Positions 1 through 10,159 of a DNA stretch of 64,000 nucleotides are shown here, piece after piece. Both the position numbers and the translations under genes were made by a program. The stretch is taken from NCBI GenBank assembly GCA_007115705.1, contig QXEO01000211.1:929599-993598 (forward strand). The letters are read 5' to 3'. This DNA is from Dactylis glomerata (taxonomy: Eukaryota > Streptophyta > Magnoliopsida > Poales > Poaceae). The notes beneath the pieces are model-generated. The model ran no database searches and was not told the DNA's origin. It saw only the letters and a list, made by a program, of their open reading frames with translations. The number at the start of each line of letters is the position of its first letter. The stretch's first letter is position 1.

Positions 1-119
1 CCTTATCAATTTGAATGTCCAACAGAATCCAGTGGTAGCTGCACATGTATATATATATGTGTCAGTAACTTATCAATTACACTCATAAGTGAATGGACAC
101 AACAGAGTAAGACCCTCAC

Positions 120-3100
120 TTGAAGTTGTATGGAAACAGTATGTGGTCACAGTAATTTTGATCTGTTAGAAACCTTAGAAGGTTTTCCTCCGTCTCCTTG
201 GGGTTATCAGTTAGCGTCTTTATATGTATTTTATCTGGGTCAATAAACCCAATATTTAGGATGTTCCTACTTTTACATTCCAGAATCTTCATTCTGCATA
301 ATAGAGGACAAGTCAGAACGGAACAAGTTATATGTAGAAAATGAATTGAAATAACTGAACAAGTTATATGTAGACAATGAATTGAAATAATTGAACAAGT
401 TATATGTAGACAACGAATTGAAAAACTTACAGACAATAGCAACTCATAAGCGATTTGTCGAGGGCGTTGGCATTGTACATCTGGAAGAGTTCATCAAAGT
501 CGATATGGATGTCTTCGGGACGGCCGTAGTACTCCCGTGGGACAAGCGCCACGATCATCGTTCTCCCTTTCTTTGATTCACTTAAGTACCATGTATGCAA
601 GTAACGCATATTTGTTGGGAGATCATCAAACTTATCTTTGCTGACCAAAGGCGCTCCCATGACAAACTGTGGCTTAGGGGCTACCACAGCCTTGGGTACC
701 ACGTCGTCTTGGGAAGCCAGAATGACTTCAACCAGGATACCCCATTCATCCGCCCACTTCTTTGCTAATCCCAAATCTTGCCCCTGCACCAGAGAGGGAA
801 CATTCTCGGGTAACACCCTGAGGGGTGGGATCGACTGTTTGGCCTGTTGTCCAAGCTGAGGAACGTCTGATCTTATTTTGCTTGTAGTTGAACTTGATTT
901 GCTCCCACTTGCACTTGCACTTGCACGTGACTTGCTCTTTTGCCCTTCCTTCTGCAATGTGCGTGTATAGTCGTCAGGCTTATGGTGTAAGTCATACTGT
1001 GATGGAAGGGTCATGAAGTATTTTGCATATGCTATTTGCTTCTCGGTGTATTCCGGGCGGGGCTCGGGTTCCTTCTTTTTCATCTGCGCCTCATAATGTT
1101 CCTTTGCTATCCTGGCGTTTTCCTCGTCGGTACGATCATAAGGTCTGATAGGAAGATTAGCATGAGGTACCTTTGGGAGGGGCGACAGTTTGCGCTTTGG
1201 GGAGCTCCGTCACTTAGAACTCATGGACGGAGCGTTCTTGCTGGCACGCTTCCGCTTAGTATCCTTAGCGGGCGGCGGCGGAGATGGCCGACCCAAGTCC
1301 GGCGGCGGTGATCGAGATGGACTCGTGTTGTGGTGGCCGTCGTCATGTGGAGGGCTTGGAGGTGATGGAGGTGTAGGTGACCTGCGACGACTCGGAGGCG
1401 GTGTTGTCCTTGGGGCCGAGCCTGGAAGCTTGATGTAGTTCTTGTCCCATAGGATGACTCCACCCAGTACTTCTCCGAGTGTCCTCTCATCTTCGGGTCC
1501 AGCCATGTCGAGCTCCATATCATGAAACCCCGCCATGATTTCATCCACCCCGACTTTAGCAAAGCCAGCTGGAATCTCACGGCCATGCCAGCGTGCATCA
1601 GGGCCAGAAGGTAAAGCTTGTCCGACGGCCACCTTCATGGATATGTTCTTGAATTTCTGATGGAGTTCACATGATGTTGACTCCTTGATTCCATCCACGG
1701 GGTAGCCGGGACCGCCCTCTATCATTCTTCGTGCATCATCGGGCGGGGCCTCAGATTCAGCCACGCTGCTTTTCCGCTTAGATGGGGCGCCGGTAATATC
1801 GAGTGCAGGATCTTCCTGGCGCGCTACTCCTCTAAGCTCGTCAATCTGCTTCTGTTGCTCGTTAAGCCTGGCAAGCAACTGGTTGAACTTGTCATTCTCC
1901 TCATCGTGCTGTCGCTTCTTTGCTCTCGCTCGGCTTCTGTAAGTGTCTTGGTCTCTGGCAAACCCAAGCCACCACGGGTAAGAAGGACCGAAGCCTCGCG
2001 TTCGTCCTCCATGTTCGTCATTGCCGAGGACCAGTGTGAGCAAATCTTTCTCTCTATCTGCAGTGAACTGTCTTTTTCCCTCTTTAATTTCTTTCACTAT
2101 CTTTTTCCAATTCTCCCTGGGTATCCTAAGACCGTCACTGCAGATGAGGTCCCCTGTTTCTTCGTCGTACGAACCACCATGCGCAAGGAACCAATTCCTT
2201 GCTCTCAATTCCCACTCATCACGGATGGGTTCAGGTACGATGCCTTTAGCTAGCAGATCTTGCTCTTTCTTATCCCACTTTGGGATGGCAGTCTCATAGC
2301 CCCCTGGCCCCAGCGTGTGGTGATATTTCTTCTTGTCGGCATTTTTCTTGTTCTTTTCTGATAATGCCTTGGCATCTTCTGACTGCTTGTACTCCTGAAA
2401 TGCCTTCCAGTGATTCGCCTGCTTGGCTAGATACCCCTCGAATACTGGCACTTTTTTTGTATTCAGATAGTCTTGCCATAGCTTCTTCTTCCAGCTACGG
2501 AACAGTTCGGCCATCTTCTTTAGAGTCCACTGCTTGACTTTGGCCCTCAGTTTATTTGCGGCGTCTTGATTCTCACATTCTGGCAGGTTGAAATGTGACA
2601 TGATATCATTCCAAAGATTATCTTTGTACCTTTCAGTGACATAGTCACTATCGGCTGCCCCTTTGCGCTTGTTCCACTCCCGAACGCTGATCGGGACGTG
2701 ATCCCTAACGAGAACTCCGCATTGCTTCTTGAATGTGTCAGCAGCATTCTTAGGAAGCTTTGGTTCGCCCGTAGGCAATATCACCTCAAAGGTGTAATGC
2801 GTCCGTGCATCCAACTTTTTAGTCGGGCCTCGTTTCGTAGCTTTGCTCGATGTGGAGGCCTAAGAGGGAGAAACATTCGTCAAATTAATGTATATGTATA
2901 CAATATAGAGCTATCTCCAATATTTTTCACATATTACAAGTGATTGCCGAACTTCATATGAATACCTCGCCCGACTTTGTTATTTCTCCACCGGCTTCTC
3001 CACCGGCTTCTCCATCAGTGGAGCTATCCCCTTCTCCGTTATTGGAGCTATCTCCTGCCCCGTCGGCTTCATCTTCGTGTCGGTCGACCTCCATTCCATC

Positions 3101-3219
3101 TCCGGAGGGGTTCAGAAATGACGACGGAGATTCAGCTGGTTCAACGTCGGGGGCGTCTTTGATTATATCTTCGAGAAGTTCTTCCTCTTCGAGGTTCCTG
3201 CTATGTGGATCCATAGTTT
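120..3219 (-). pseudogene. CACTA second gene: plant transposase-like ORF with Ulp1 (C48) protease part, one premature stop
   Basis: Spliced gene on the minus strand. The likely start is ATG at 3214, just after a TTTTTTGCAG acceptor (exon from 3219). Exon 3219-2966 (acidic, MDPHSRNLEEEE start) ends at GTATTC. Exon 2859-431 follows a CTCTTAG acceptor and carries a charged, helical region like the plant En/Spm transposase family, a proline-rich segment near 1250-1450, and a region leading to SLMSCYCL. An intron (430-294, GTAAGT...TATGCAG) joins to an exon 293-120 encoding NIGFIDP and HILFPYNF, the usual lead-in to a Ulp1-like cysteine protease fold; a GTGAGG donor lies at 119. The catalytic His/Asp/Cys are outside the window. 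One TGA at 1212-1210 interrupts an otherwise continuous frame: the codons before (to 2814) and after it (1083 to 427) are in the same phase. Ulp1-like function is inferred from family resemblance. Confidence 0.75.
321..428. repeat. Three 36-bp tandem repeats inside an intron of the CACTA second gene
   Basis: Three near-identical units begin with GAACAAGTTATATGTAG at 321, 357 and 393, a period of 36 bp. They fill most of the 137-bp intron at 430-294, and the last unit reaches the splice donor. They shift nothing in the coding frame. Confidence 0.85.
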
Positions 3220-3289
3220 CTGCAAAAAACAGACATTTATATTTCAATTATCAACGCTATATGGAATAATAACTAACAAAATAATCTTA

Positions 3290-4130
3290 CTTATTATCTA
3301 ACTACTAACCCTAACTAATAACAAAACAAATATTTGCTAACAATTATTACTACTTAACAAATATTTGCTAATAATTATTACTACTTAACAAATCTTACTT
3401 ATATCTAATAATTATTTTGCTAACAATTATTACTACTTAACAAATATTTGCTAACAATTATTACTACTTAACAAATATTTGCTAACAACTATTACTACTT
3501 AACAAATATTTGCTAATAATTATTACTACTTAACAAATATTTTGCTAACAATTATTACTACTTAACAAATATTTTGCTAACAATTATTACTACTTAACAA
3601 ATATTTGCTAACAACTATTACTACTTAACAAATATTTGCTAACAATTATTACTACTTAACAAATATTTGCTAACAATTATTTTGCTAACCTATTTACTAA
3701 CAATTATTTTGCTAAGCATTTCTATTCTATCTAACAATTTCTATTTCTATTATCCTATCTAACAATTTCTATCTAACATAAAGTTTTAACATAAAATTTC
3801 TATTTCTATTTCTATTATTTTTCTATTTCTATTCTATTTAACCCTAACACAATTAAATTTCTATTTCTATTTCTATTATTTTTCTATTTCTATTCTATCT
3901 AACCCTAACACAATTAAATTTCTATTTCTATTTCTATTATTTTTCTATTTCTATTCTATCTAACCCTAACACAATTTCTATTTCTATTTCTATTTCTATT
4001 ATTTTTCTATTTCTATTCTATCTAACCCTAACACAATTTCTATTTCTATTCTATGTAACCGTAACACAATTATTTTTCTATTTCTATTTCTATTATTTTT
4101 CTATTTATATTCTATCTAACCCTAACCAAA
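3290..4130. repeat. AT-rich minisatellites in the 5' intron of the CACTA second gene
   Basis: Two arrays lie side by side. At about 3290-3700 a 31-bp unit (AACAAATATTTGCTAACA followed by ATTATTACTACTT) is repeated around a dozen times. At about 3780-4125 a 61-bp unit of TTTCTATT runs is punctuated by CTAACCCTAAC, with anchors at 3841, 3902, 3963 and 4025. The arrays sit inside a predicted intron (donor GTGAGA at 4162, acceptor at 3220). No gene is seen in this stretch. Confidence 0.85.
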
Positions 4131-4162
4131 AAAAAGGGAGGGACGGTGGTTGGCGGTCTCAC

Positions 4163-4440
4163 CGCGAGCGTCGGCTGGGGAGGGTCGGGGCCGGACGGCG
4201 CGGCGCGGCGGGAGGGCGGTGGCGCGGCGCGGCGCTCGCTGGCGGCGGGCGGCGCGGGAGAGGGCAGCGGCGCACGGGAGAGGGCGGCGCGGGAGAGGGC
4301 GGCGGCGCACGGGAGAGGGCGGCGGGCGGCGGGGGGAGGGCGGCGCGGCGCGGCGGGTCTCGGCGGCGGCGTCAAAAATCCGGCCGACCGCAACGTTCCT
4401 CTCGGGAAGCTCCTCGCGCTCGGCGTCGTCGATGGTTTTC
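4163..4440 (-). other. GC-rich first exon (probably 5' UTR) of the CACTA second gene
   Basis: On the minus strand this very GC-rich block, full of CCCTCTCCCG/CGCCGC repeats, ends at CGCTCGCG followed by GTGAGA, a good splice donor (4162-4161). It would join to the acceptor at 3220, just before the ATG at 3214. Open frames across the block are low-complexity Pro/Arg/Ala, so I treat it as untranslated. It starts just downstream of the CTTTAGTCCCGG palindromes at 4500-4660. Confidence 0.45.
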
Positions 4441-4499
4441 GCGCTAAGTGTGCAATGGGGAAGAAGAGAAGTGGGGCGCAGGCTTTATACCCCCCCCCC

Positions 4500-4660
4500 C
4501 TTTAGTCCCGGCTGGGGGCTCAAACCGGGACTAAAGGGGGTCTTTAGTCCCGGTTTGAACCCCCAGCCGGGACTAAAGGGTGGTGGGGCCGGTAACCGCC
4601 CGAGCCCCCCGAGCCCCCCCCCTTTAGTCCCGGTTGGTGGATCCAACCGGGACTAAAGGT
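4500..4660. promoter_or_regulatory. Internal CTTTAGTCCCGG palindrome cluster before the second CACTA gene
   Basis: Three inverted repeats with arms CTTTAGTCCCGG/CCGGGACTAAAG lie at 4500-4537, 4542-4580 and 4621-4660. The loops of the first two are nearly reverse complements of each other. The same palindromes occur in the 5' subterminal region (9381-9589). In En/Spm-type elements subterminal repeats bind the element-encoded TNPA-like protein. The position directly upstream of the second gene suggests a promoter or autoregulatory role, which is inference. Confidence 0.75.
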
Positions 4661-4744
4661 GCAATAAATGCGCGCCAATGCTGAAATTTTTTCAGTTTTT
4701 CATTTCAAATATGAATTTGTAATTTTGAATTGAATAACTTATGT

Positions 4745-5575
4745 ATATTTTAGAATCTGATAAAACTTTCAATATGAAAAGTGTTTGAAATTGATTAACT
4801 AATTCAAAACCATTTTCTATTTTCAAAATTAATTATTTTAACTATCCAAACTATTAACTATTTTGCCATTTTTAATTAAAACTATATTGATTAATATTCT
4901 TTTTGTATAATTTAGAATTTGACAAAACTTTCAATATGAAAAGTGTTTGAAATTGATTAACTAATTCAAAACCATTTTCTATTTTCAAAATTAATTATTT
5001 TAACTATCCAAACTATTAACTATTTTGCCATTTTTAATTAAAACTATATTGATTAATATTCTTTTTGTATAATTTAGAATCTGACAAAACTATTAATATG
5101 AAAAGTGTTTGAAATTGATTAACTAATTCAAAACCATTTTCTATTTTCAAAATTAATTATTTTAACTATCCAAACTATTAACTATTTTGCCATTTTTAAT
5201 TAAAACTATATTGATTAATATTCTTTTTGTATAATTTAGAATTTGACAAAACTTTCAATATGAAAAGTGTTTGAAATTGATTAACTAATTCAAAACCATT
5301 TTCTATTTTCAAAATTAATTATTTTAACTATCCAAACTATTAACTATTTTGCCATTTTTAATTAAAACTATATTGATTAATATTCTTTTTGTATAATTTA
5401 GAATTTGACAAAACTTTCAATATGAAAAGTGTTTGAAATTGATTAACTAACCATTTTCTATTTTCAAAATTAATTATTTTAACTATCCAAACTATTAACT
5501 ATTTTGCCATTTTTAATTAAAACTATATTGATTAATATTCTTTTTGTATATTTTAGAATTTGACAAAACTATTAA
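4745..5575. repeat. 162-bp tandem repeat array between the two CACTA genes
   Basis: About five AT-rich units. The anchor GA(C/T)(A)AAAC falls at 4759, 4921, 5083, 5245, 5407 and 5562, giving exact 162-bp steps except the last (155 bp, missing about 7 bp near TAACTAATTC). Units are almost identical, so the array is young or homogenised. It contains no long ORF. It separates the transposase stop (5741) from the palindromes of the second gene. Confidence 0.9.
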
Positions 5576-5740
5576 AGTGAGCCGGCTTTTTTTCTAAAGA
5601 GCGGTGATGACCGATCCATACCATTCTTCACATCCAGCCATCCATGTAACCGTGTCTGTCGTAGCCATGGAGAATCTTCATCATGCATTACATAAAAGGT
5701 TTAATACATTATTACATTATTGCACCAACATTCCTATCTA

Positions 5741-8700
5741 TTATTTCTGTTTTCTTCTGGGTCGTAGCCATGGAGAATCTTCATCATTCAGTAGGATGCT
5801 TGGGTCAGTTTTCACTTTGAAGGGCGGAGTTTCATGAAACTTATTATAATCTACTGACATGTCTGTCTTGTCATCTACTCCCACGATGTTTCTTTTCCCT
5901 GAAAGAACTATGTGGCGCTTTGGCTCATCGGACGATGTCTTCTTTTGCTGATTTCTTTTTCTCGTTTTTGTAGACATGTCCTTCACATAGAAAACCTGAG
6001 CGACATCGTTGGCTAGGACGAATGGTTCATCCATGTACGCAAGATTGTTGAGATCCACTGTTGTCATGCCGTACTTTTGGTCTACAACTACCCCGCCTCC
6101 TGTCAGCTTCACCCATTTGCACCGAAACAAAGGGATCTTAAAAGTAGGTCCATAGTCAAGTTCCCATATCTCCTCTATGTACCCGTAATATGTTTCCAAA
6201 CAGTGCCCATTCTCGTCTGTTGCATCAAAGCGGACACCACTGTTTTGGTTGGTGCTCTTTTTATCTTGGGCAACCGTGTAAAATGTATTCCCATTTATCT
6301 CGTACCCTTGGAAAGTACATATAGTAGAAGATGGTGGCCTGGCCAAACAGTACAGCTGATCTCCAACGGTGTCATCATTCATGAGATGTGTCTGCAACCA
6401 ACTGCCGAAAGTCTTCTCGTGTTCCCCTTTAATCCAAGAGTCAGTCTTCCCCGGGTTTTCGGAGCGTAGAATATTCTTGTGTCTCACGATATACGGAGCC
6501 ACCACAGTGGAATTGTGTAGAACTGTGTAGTGTGCTTGAGAGAAAGAATGCCCGTCCATACATACTTTTGCTTTCCTTCCTAGTGTGCCTTTTCCTGTCA
6601 GCCTACCCTCATACCGAGATTCAGGAACACCAATCGGCTTAAGGTCAGGAAGAAAGTCCACACAAAACTCAATGACCTCCTCTGTTCCATAGCCCTTGGA
6701 GATACTTCCTTCTGGCCTAGCACGGTTACAAACATATTTTTTTAAGACTCCCATGAACCTCTCGAAGGGGAACATATTGTGTAGAAATACAGGACCGAGA
6801 ATTCTAATCTCTTCGACTAGGTGAACTAGGAGGTGTGTCATTATATTGAAGAAGGATGGCGGGAACAACAACTCAAAGCTGACCAGACATTGGACCACAT
6901 CAATCTGTAACCCTGATAGACTTTCTCGATCGATTACCTTCTGAGAAATTGCATTGAGGAATGCACATACCTTCACAATTGCCAGGTGAACATTTTCCGG
7001 TAGAATTCCCCTCAATGCAACCGGAAGCAATTGCGTCATAAGCACGTGGCAGTCATGAGACTTTAGGTTTTGGAATTTTTTGTCTTTCATATTTACGATT
7101 CCCTTTATATTCGACGAGAAGCCAGTCGGGACCTTGATACTGAAAAGGACTTCAAAGAAGATTTCCTTCTCTTCCTTAGTAAGAGCGTAGCTGGAACGCC
7201 CTTGAAACTGCCCTGGATGCATGCCATCTCTTCCTTTATGACGTTCCTGGTCCTCCCGTGCTTCCGGTGTATCTTTTGACTTCCCATACAAGCCCAGGAA
7301 GCCTAGAATATTCACGCAGAGATTCTTCGTCAGGTGCATCACGTCGATTGCGGAGCGGACCTCATGGACTTCCCAATAGGGTAGCTCCCAAAATATAGAT
7401 TTCTTCTTCCACATGGGTACGCGCTTATCAGGGCCGTTAGGAACAGGTTGGCTGCCAGGACCCTTTCCAAAGATTACTTTTAAATCTTTGACCATATCAA
7501 ATACTTCAGCACCAGTACGGATGACAGGCTTCCCCCGGGGTTCTGCCTTGCCATTGAAATGCTTGCCTTTTTTCTTTAAGGGATGCTTGGGCGGAAGAAA
7601 ACGACGATTGAACGGGTACACATTCTTCCTACATTTGTCTAGATATATACTTTCTGTCTGATCTAAACAGTGCGTGCATGCATTGTATCCCTTGTTTGAC
7701 TGTCCTGAAATGTTACTAAGAGCAGGCCAATCATTGATGGTTACGAAAAGCAAGGCTCGAAGGTCAAATTCCTCTTGTTTGTGCTCGTCCCACACACGTA
7801 CACCTGGTTCGGCCCATAGCTGTAAAAGTTCGTCAACTAATGGCCTTAGGTACACATCAATGTCGTTGCCGGGTTGCTTTGGACCTTGGATAAGCACTGG
7901 CATCATAATGAACTTCCGCTTCATGCACAACCAAGGAGGAAGGTTGTAGATACATAGAGTAACGGGCCAGGTGCTGTGACTGCAACTCTGCTCCCCAAAA
8001 GGATTCATGCCATCTGTACTCAGACCAAACCATAAGTTCCTTGCGTCACCTGCAAATCTCGGGAACTCTCTCTCAATTTTTCTCCACTGCCGACCATCGG
8101 CGGGGTGCCTCAACTTATCGTCTTTCATACGATCTTCCATGTGCCATCGCAACAACTTCGCATGATCTTTATTTCTGAACAGACGTTTCAACCGTGGTAT
8201 TATAGGAGCATACCACATCACCTTGGCAGGAACCCTCTTCCTGGGTGGCTCGCCCTCAATCTCACCAGGGTCATCTTTTCTGATCTTATACCGCAATGCA
8301 GTGCATACCGGGCATTTATCCATATTCTCATACTTCTCACCGCGGTAGAGGATGTAGTCATTAGGGCATGCATATATCTTCTGCACGTCTAATCCTAGAG
8401 GGCAGACAAGCTTCTTTGCTTCGTACGTGCTGGCGGGCAATTCGTTCTTTCTTGGAAGCATCTTCTTCATCAGTACCAGCAACTTTTTGAATGACGAGTC
8501 AGTCACACCGGTCTCTGCCTTCCACTTCAGCAATTCCAGTGTGCTACCCAGCTTCTTCTGGCCATCTTCACAAGTTGGGTACAACAATTTGTTGTGGTCC
8601 TGTAACATCTGCTCGAACTGCAACCTCTCTTTTTCTGTGTCGTAGCCTCGCCGTGCTTCAGAAATGACCCGGCCAAGATCATCAGCGGGCTCATCTGGTT

Positions 8701-9082
8701 CCCGTTCTGCACCCTGATCTTCTTCTTCATTGTCTTCCATTGCGGTATCAGCATACTCAGGGAACATAGATCGGTAGTTGTCATCATCGTTCTCTTCTTC
8801 TTCATCGTCGTCTTCCATCATAACCCCTCTTTCTCCGTGCTTGGTCCAAACATTATAGCCCGACATAAAACCGGACCGAAGCAGGTGGCTCTGAATGACT
8901 CTTGAGGAAGTGTAGTCCTTCTCATTCCGACATTCAACACATGGACAAAACATATAGCCACCACCATGCTTGTTCGCATCGGCCGCATCTCGAAAAGAAT
9001 GCACGCCTTCTCTGTAAGCGGCTGTGCGTCGATCACCGTACATCCATGGATGGCTCATCTGCGTCATGCAACAGTATATCAA
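5741..9082 (-). CDS. CACTA transposase (TNPD/TNP2-like)
   Basis: An uninterrupted 1113-codon ORF. The first Met is at 9082; Met9 (MSHPWMYGDR) is the more usual family start. The N-terminus (about 9-90) is the transposase-associated domain with clustered cysteines FCPCVEC at 45-51. The Tnp2 transposase core follows, with STDGMNPFG near residue 356 and AIDVMHLTKN near 575. A DUF4218-type region lies around 660-790 (SHDCHVLMTQLLP, HLVEEI), and a DUF4216-type region near 975-1035 (FRCKWV, YMDEPFVLA). The protein should bind element ends and cut and paste the transposon in the nucleus. Length is in the family's normal range and there is no frameshift or stop, so the copy could still be functional. 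Assignment is by motif memory; domain limits are approximate. Confidence 0.93.
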   Translation of the reverse strand: MIYCCMTQMSHPWMYGDRRTAAYREGVHSFRDAADANKHGGGYMFCPCVECRNEKDYTSSRVIQSHLLRSGFMSGYNVWTKHGERGVMMEDDDEEEENDDDNYRSMFPEYADTAMEDNEEEDQGAEREPDEPADDLGRVISEARRGYDTEKERLQFEQMLQDHNKLLYPTCEDGQKKLGSTLELLKWKAETGVTDSSFKKLLVLMKKMLPRKNELPASTYEAKKLVCPLGLDVQKIYACPNDYILYRGEKYENMDKCPVCTALRYKIRKDDPGEIEGEPPRKRVPAKVMWYAPIIPRLKRLFRNKDHAKLLRWHMEDRMKDDKLRHPADGRQWRKIEREFPRFAGDARNLWFGLSTDGMNPFGEQSCSHSTWPVTLCIYNLPPWLCMKRKFIMMPVLIQGPKQPGNDIDVYLRPLVDELLQLWAEPGVRVWDEHKQEEFDLRALLFVTINDWPALSNISGQSNKGYNACTHCLDQTESIYLDKCRKNVYPFNRRFLPPKHPLKKKGKHFNGKAEPRGKPVIRTGAEVFDMVKDLKVIFGKGPGSQPVPNGPDKRVPMWKKKSIFWELPYWEVHEVRSAIDVMHLTKNLCVNILGFLGLYGKSKDTPEAREDQERHKGRDGMHPGQFQGRSSYALTKEEKEIFFEVLFSIKVPTGFSSNIKGIVNMKDKKFQNLKSHDCHVLMTQLLPVALRGILPENVHLAIVKVCAFLNAISQKVIDRESLSGLQIDVVQCLVSFELLFPPSFFNIMTHLLVHLVEEIRILGPVFLHNMFPFERFMGVLKKYVCNRARPEGSISKGYGTEEVIEFCVDFLPDLKPIGVPESRYEGRLTGKGTLGRKAKVCMDGHSFSQAHYTVLHNSTVVAPYIVRHKNILRSENPGKTDSWIKGEHEKTFGSWLQTHLMNDDTVGDQLYCLARPPSSTICTFQGYEINGNTFYTVAQDKKSTNQNSGVRFDATDENGHCLETYYGYIEEIWELDYGPTFKIPLFRCKWVKLTGGGVVVDQKYGMTTVDLNNLAYMDEPFVLANDVAQVFYVKDMSTKTRKRNQQKKTSSDEPKRHIVLSGKRNIVGVDDKTDMSVDYNKFHETPPFKVKTDPSILLNDEDSPWLRPRRKQK

Positions 9083-9354
9083 ACATAATCACGATCCTAA
9101 AAATTAGTACCGCACGGTCTAAACGAGAAAATATAGTTGCTAACCTTTTAGAATAAGTGGAAATAAAGAGGAAGAGACTTAAGCGTGGCTCGGGCACCTC
9201 ATATCGTAGTTGTGTTCGGTGAACTGAAGCGGCATCGCTCTAACACACATTTCATCAAACACCTCTAGTGCATCCATGCAAAAAGGAGAGCTAGCACACA
9301 CCCACTTAGATCCATCCAAGAAAAATGCAAGGAAGAGTGGAAAGAGGGGCTGCA

Positions 9355-9370
9355 ACCATATATATATATA
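9355..9370 (-). promoter_or_regulatory. TATA box for the CACTA transposase gene
   Basis: An (AT)n stretch reading CCTATATATATATATGGT on the minus strand lies about 275 bp upstream of the transposase start, just inside the subterminal palindromes. A short upstream ORF starting near 9280 and ending at 9179 would lie in the leader. Confidence 0.5.
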
Positions 9371-9380
9371 GGCAGAGGAC

Positions 9381-9589
9381 TTTAGTCCCGGTTTGAGACA
9401 CAAACCGGGACTAAAGGGTGCGCACAGGGGGACCTCTCAGCGCGTAGCCCTTTAGTCCCGGTTTGTGTCTCAAACCGGGACTAAAGGGTCGTTACGGGCC
9501 GGGACCAAAGCCTCCCGGGCGGCTGGCGAATTTCGGGCGACGTGGCCGGGCCTTTAGTCCCGGCCCAGATGGAGGCCGGGACTAAAGGG
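9381..9589. promoter_or_regulatory. 5' subterminal CTTTAGTCCCGG palindromes of the CACTA element
   Basis: Three inverted repeats lie at 9381-9416, 9450-9488 and 9551-9589, with arms TTTAGTCCCGG and CCGGGACTAAA and different short loops. They lie between the terminal repeat at 9601-9619 and the transposase TATA box, where binding sites for the TNPA-like protein are expected. Confidence 0.8.
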
Positions 9590-9600
9590 TCCTGGCCAAA

Positions 9601-9619
9601 GGCCCTTTTTCCACTAGTG
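9601..9619 (-). repeat. CACTA terminal inverted repeat (5' end)
   Basis: The minus strand reads CACTAGTGGAAAAAGGGCC inward from 9619. The outer eight bases are themselves palindromic (CACTAGTG), so the exact terminal base is judged from the CACTA rule. Confidence 0.75.
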
Positions 9620-10155
9620 GCACTGCAACCGTCCTCAAATATTGTGTTATCGATGTTAATTCCACTTTATAGTACTTATGACCCTATTGTGTTATACATG
9701 AGTGTTTGTGATTGTATCGATGTGCCAATAGAATGTTTTTATTCCTAAAAGTCAATATATTATTTATACATACAATATTTATGAGTTACGGGCAAACTAC
9801 CGAAAAACCAAAGAATACATCGCTGCTAACATAAAAAGCGCTACCGTAAAAACTATGTAGTGATGAGCATGAATAAATGACTGCCACTAGTGAATAAAAC
9901 CAGCGACAGGCAAGAATCACGGACTGTCACTAGTAAATAAGTAACAGCGGTGGGCACAAGTAGCGATCGTCATTGGTAAACGAATATTAGCGACAAGCAA
10001 AAAATAAATGGCTGCCACTAGTAACAAATACTAGTGACGGGCGCTTGCCCGTCACTGGTAACATCTTACCAGTGACGAGTTACTAGTGACGGGCGCCTTG
10101 CCCGTCACTAGTAGGCCTTTTGAACCTATCACTGGTAGGCTTTTCTGTAGTAGTG
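9620..10155. mobile_element. Terminus of a second CACTA family (CACTACTACAGAAAAG end)
   Basis: The right end at 10155 reads, inward on the minus strand, CACTACTACAGAAAAGCCTA. Next to it are subterminal palindromes built on ACTAGTGACGGGCG / CGCCCGTCACTAGT (10030-10120) and degenerate copies (GCCACTAGT, GTCACTAGT) back to about 9890. 9623-9880 is AT-rich with no gene. The left half is absent: the first CACTA element appears to be inserted in it or to have replaced it. Confidence 0.7.
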
Positions 10156-10159
10156 ATAC

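Larger units (their letters stand above)
1..9619 (-). mobile_element. CACTA (En/Spm-type) DNA transposon, left end outside window
   Basis: The element reads on the minus strand. Its 5' terminus is at 9619, where the minus strand begins CACTAGTGGAAAAAGGGCC, a CACTA-type terminal inverted repeat; the three bases after it (GCA, 9620-9622) would be the target duplication. Inside, in transcription order, are subterminal CTTTAGTCCCGG palindromes, the transposase ORF (9082-5741), a 162-bp tandem array, a second set of the same palindromes, and a spliced second gene running off the left edge. The other terminus is not in the window, so the TSD cannot be confirmed. Gene content (transposase plus Ulp1-like second gene) fits grass CACTA elements. 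I infer that it inserted into the older CACTA-like material at 9620-10155. Confidence 0.9.

Noticed and set aside
3841..4125. CTAACCCTAAC steps as an interstitial telomere array
   Set aside because: The telomere-like words are single copies spaced 61 bp apart within a longer unit, not a (CCCTAAA)n run.
4112..4656. Arg/Ala/Pro/Gly-rich ORFs on both strands
   Set aside because: Low-complexity reading of GC-rich repeats; better explained as an untranslated exon and palindromes.
4500..4660. Separate MITE made of the CTTTAGTCCCGG palindromes
   Set aside because: No terminal repeat plus target duplication could be found around the cluster; it fits better as part of the CACTA element.
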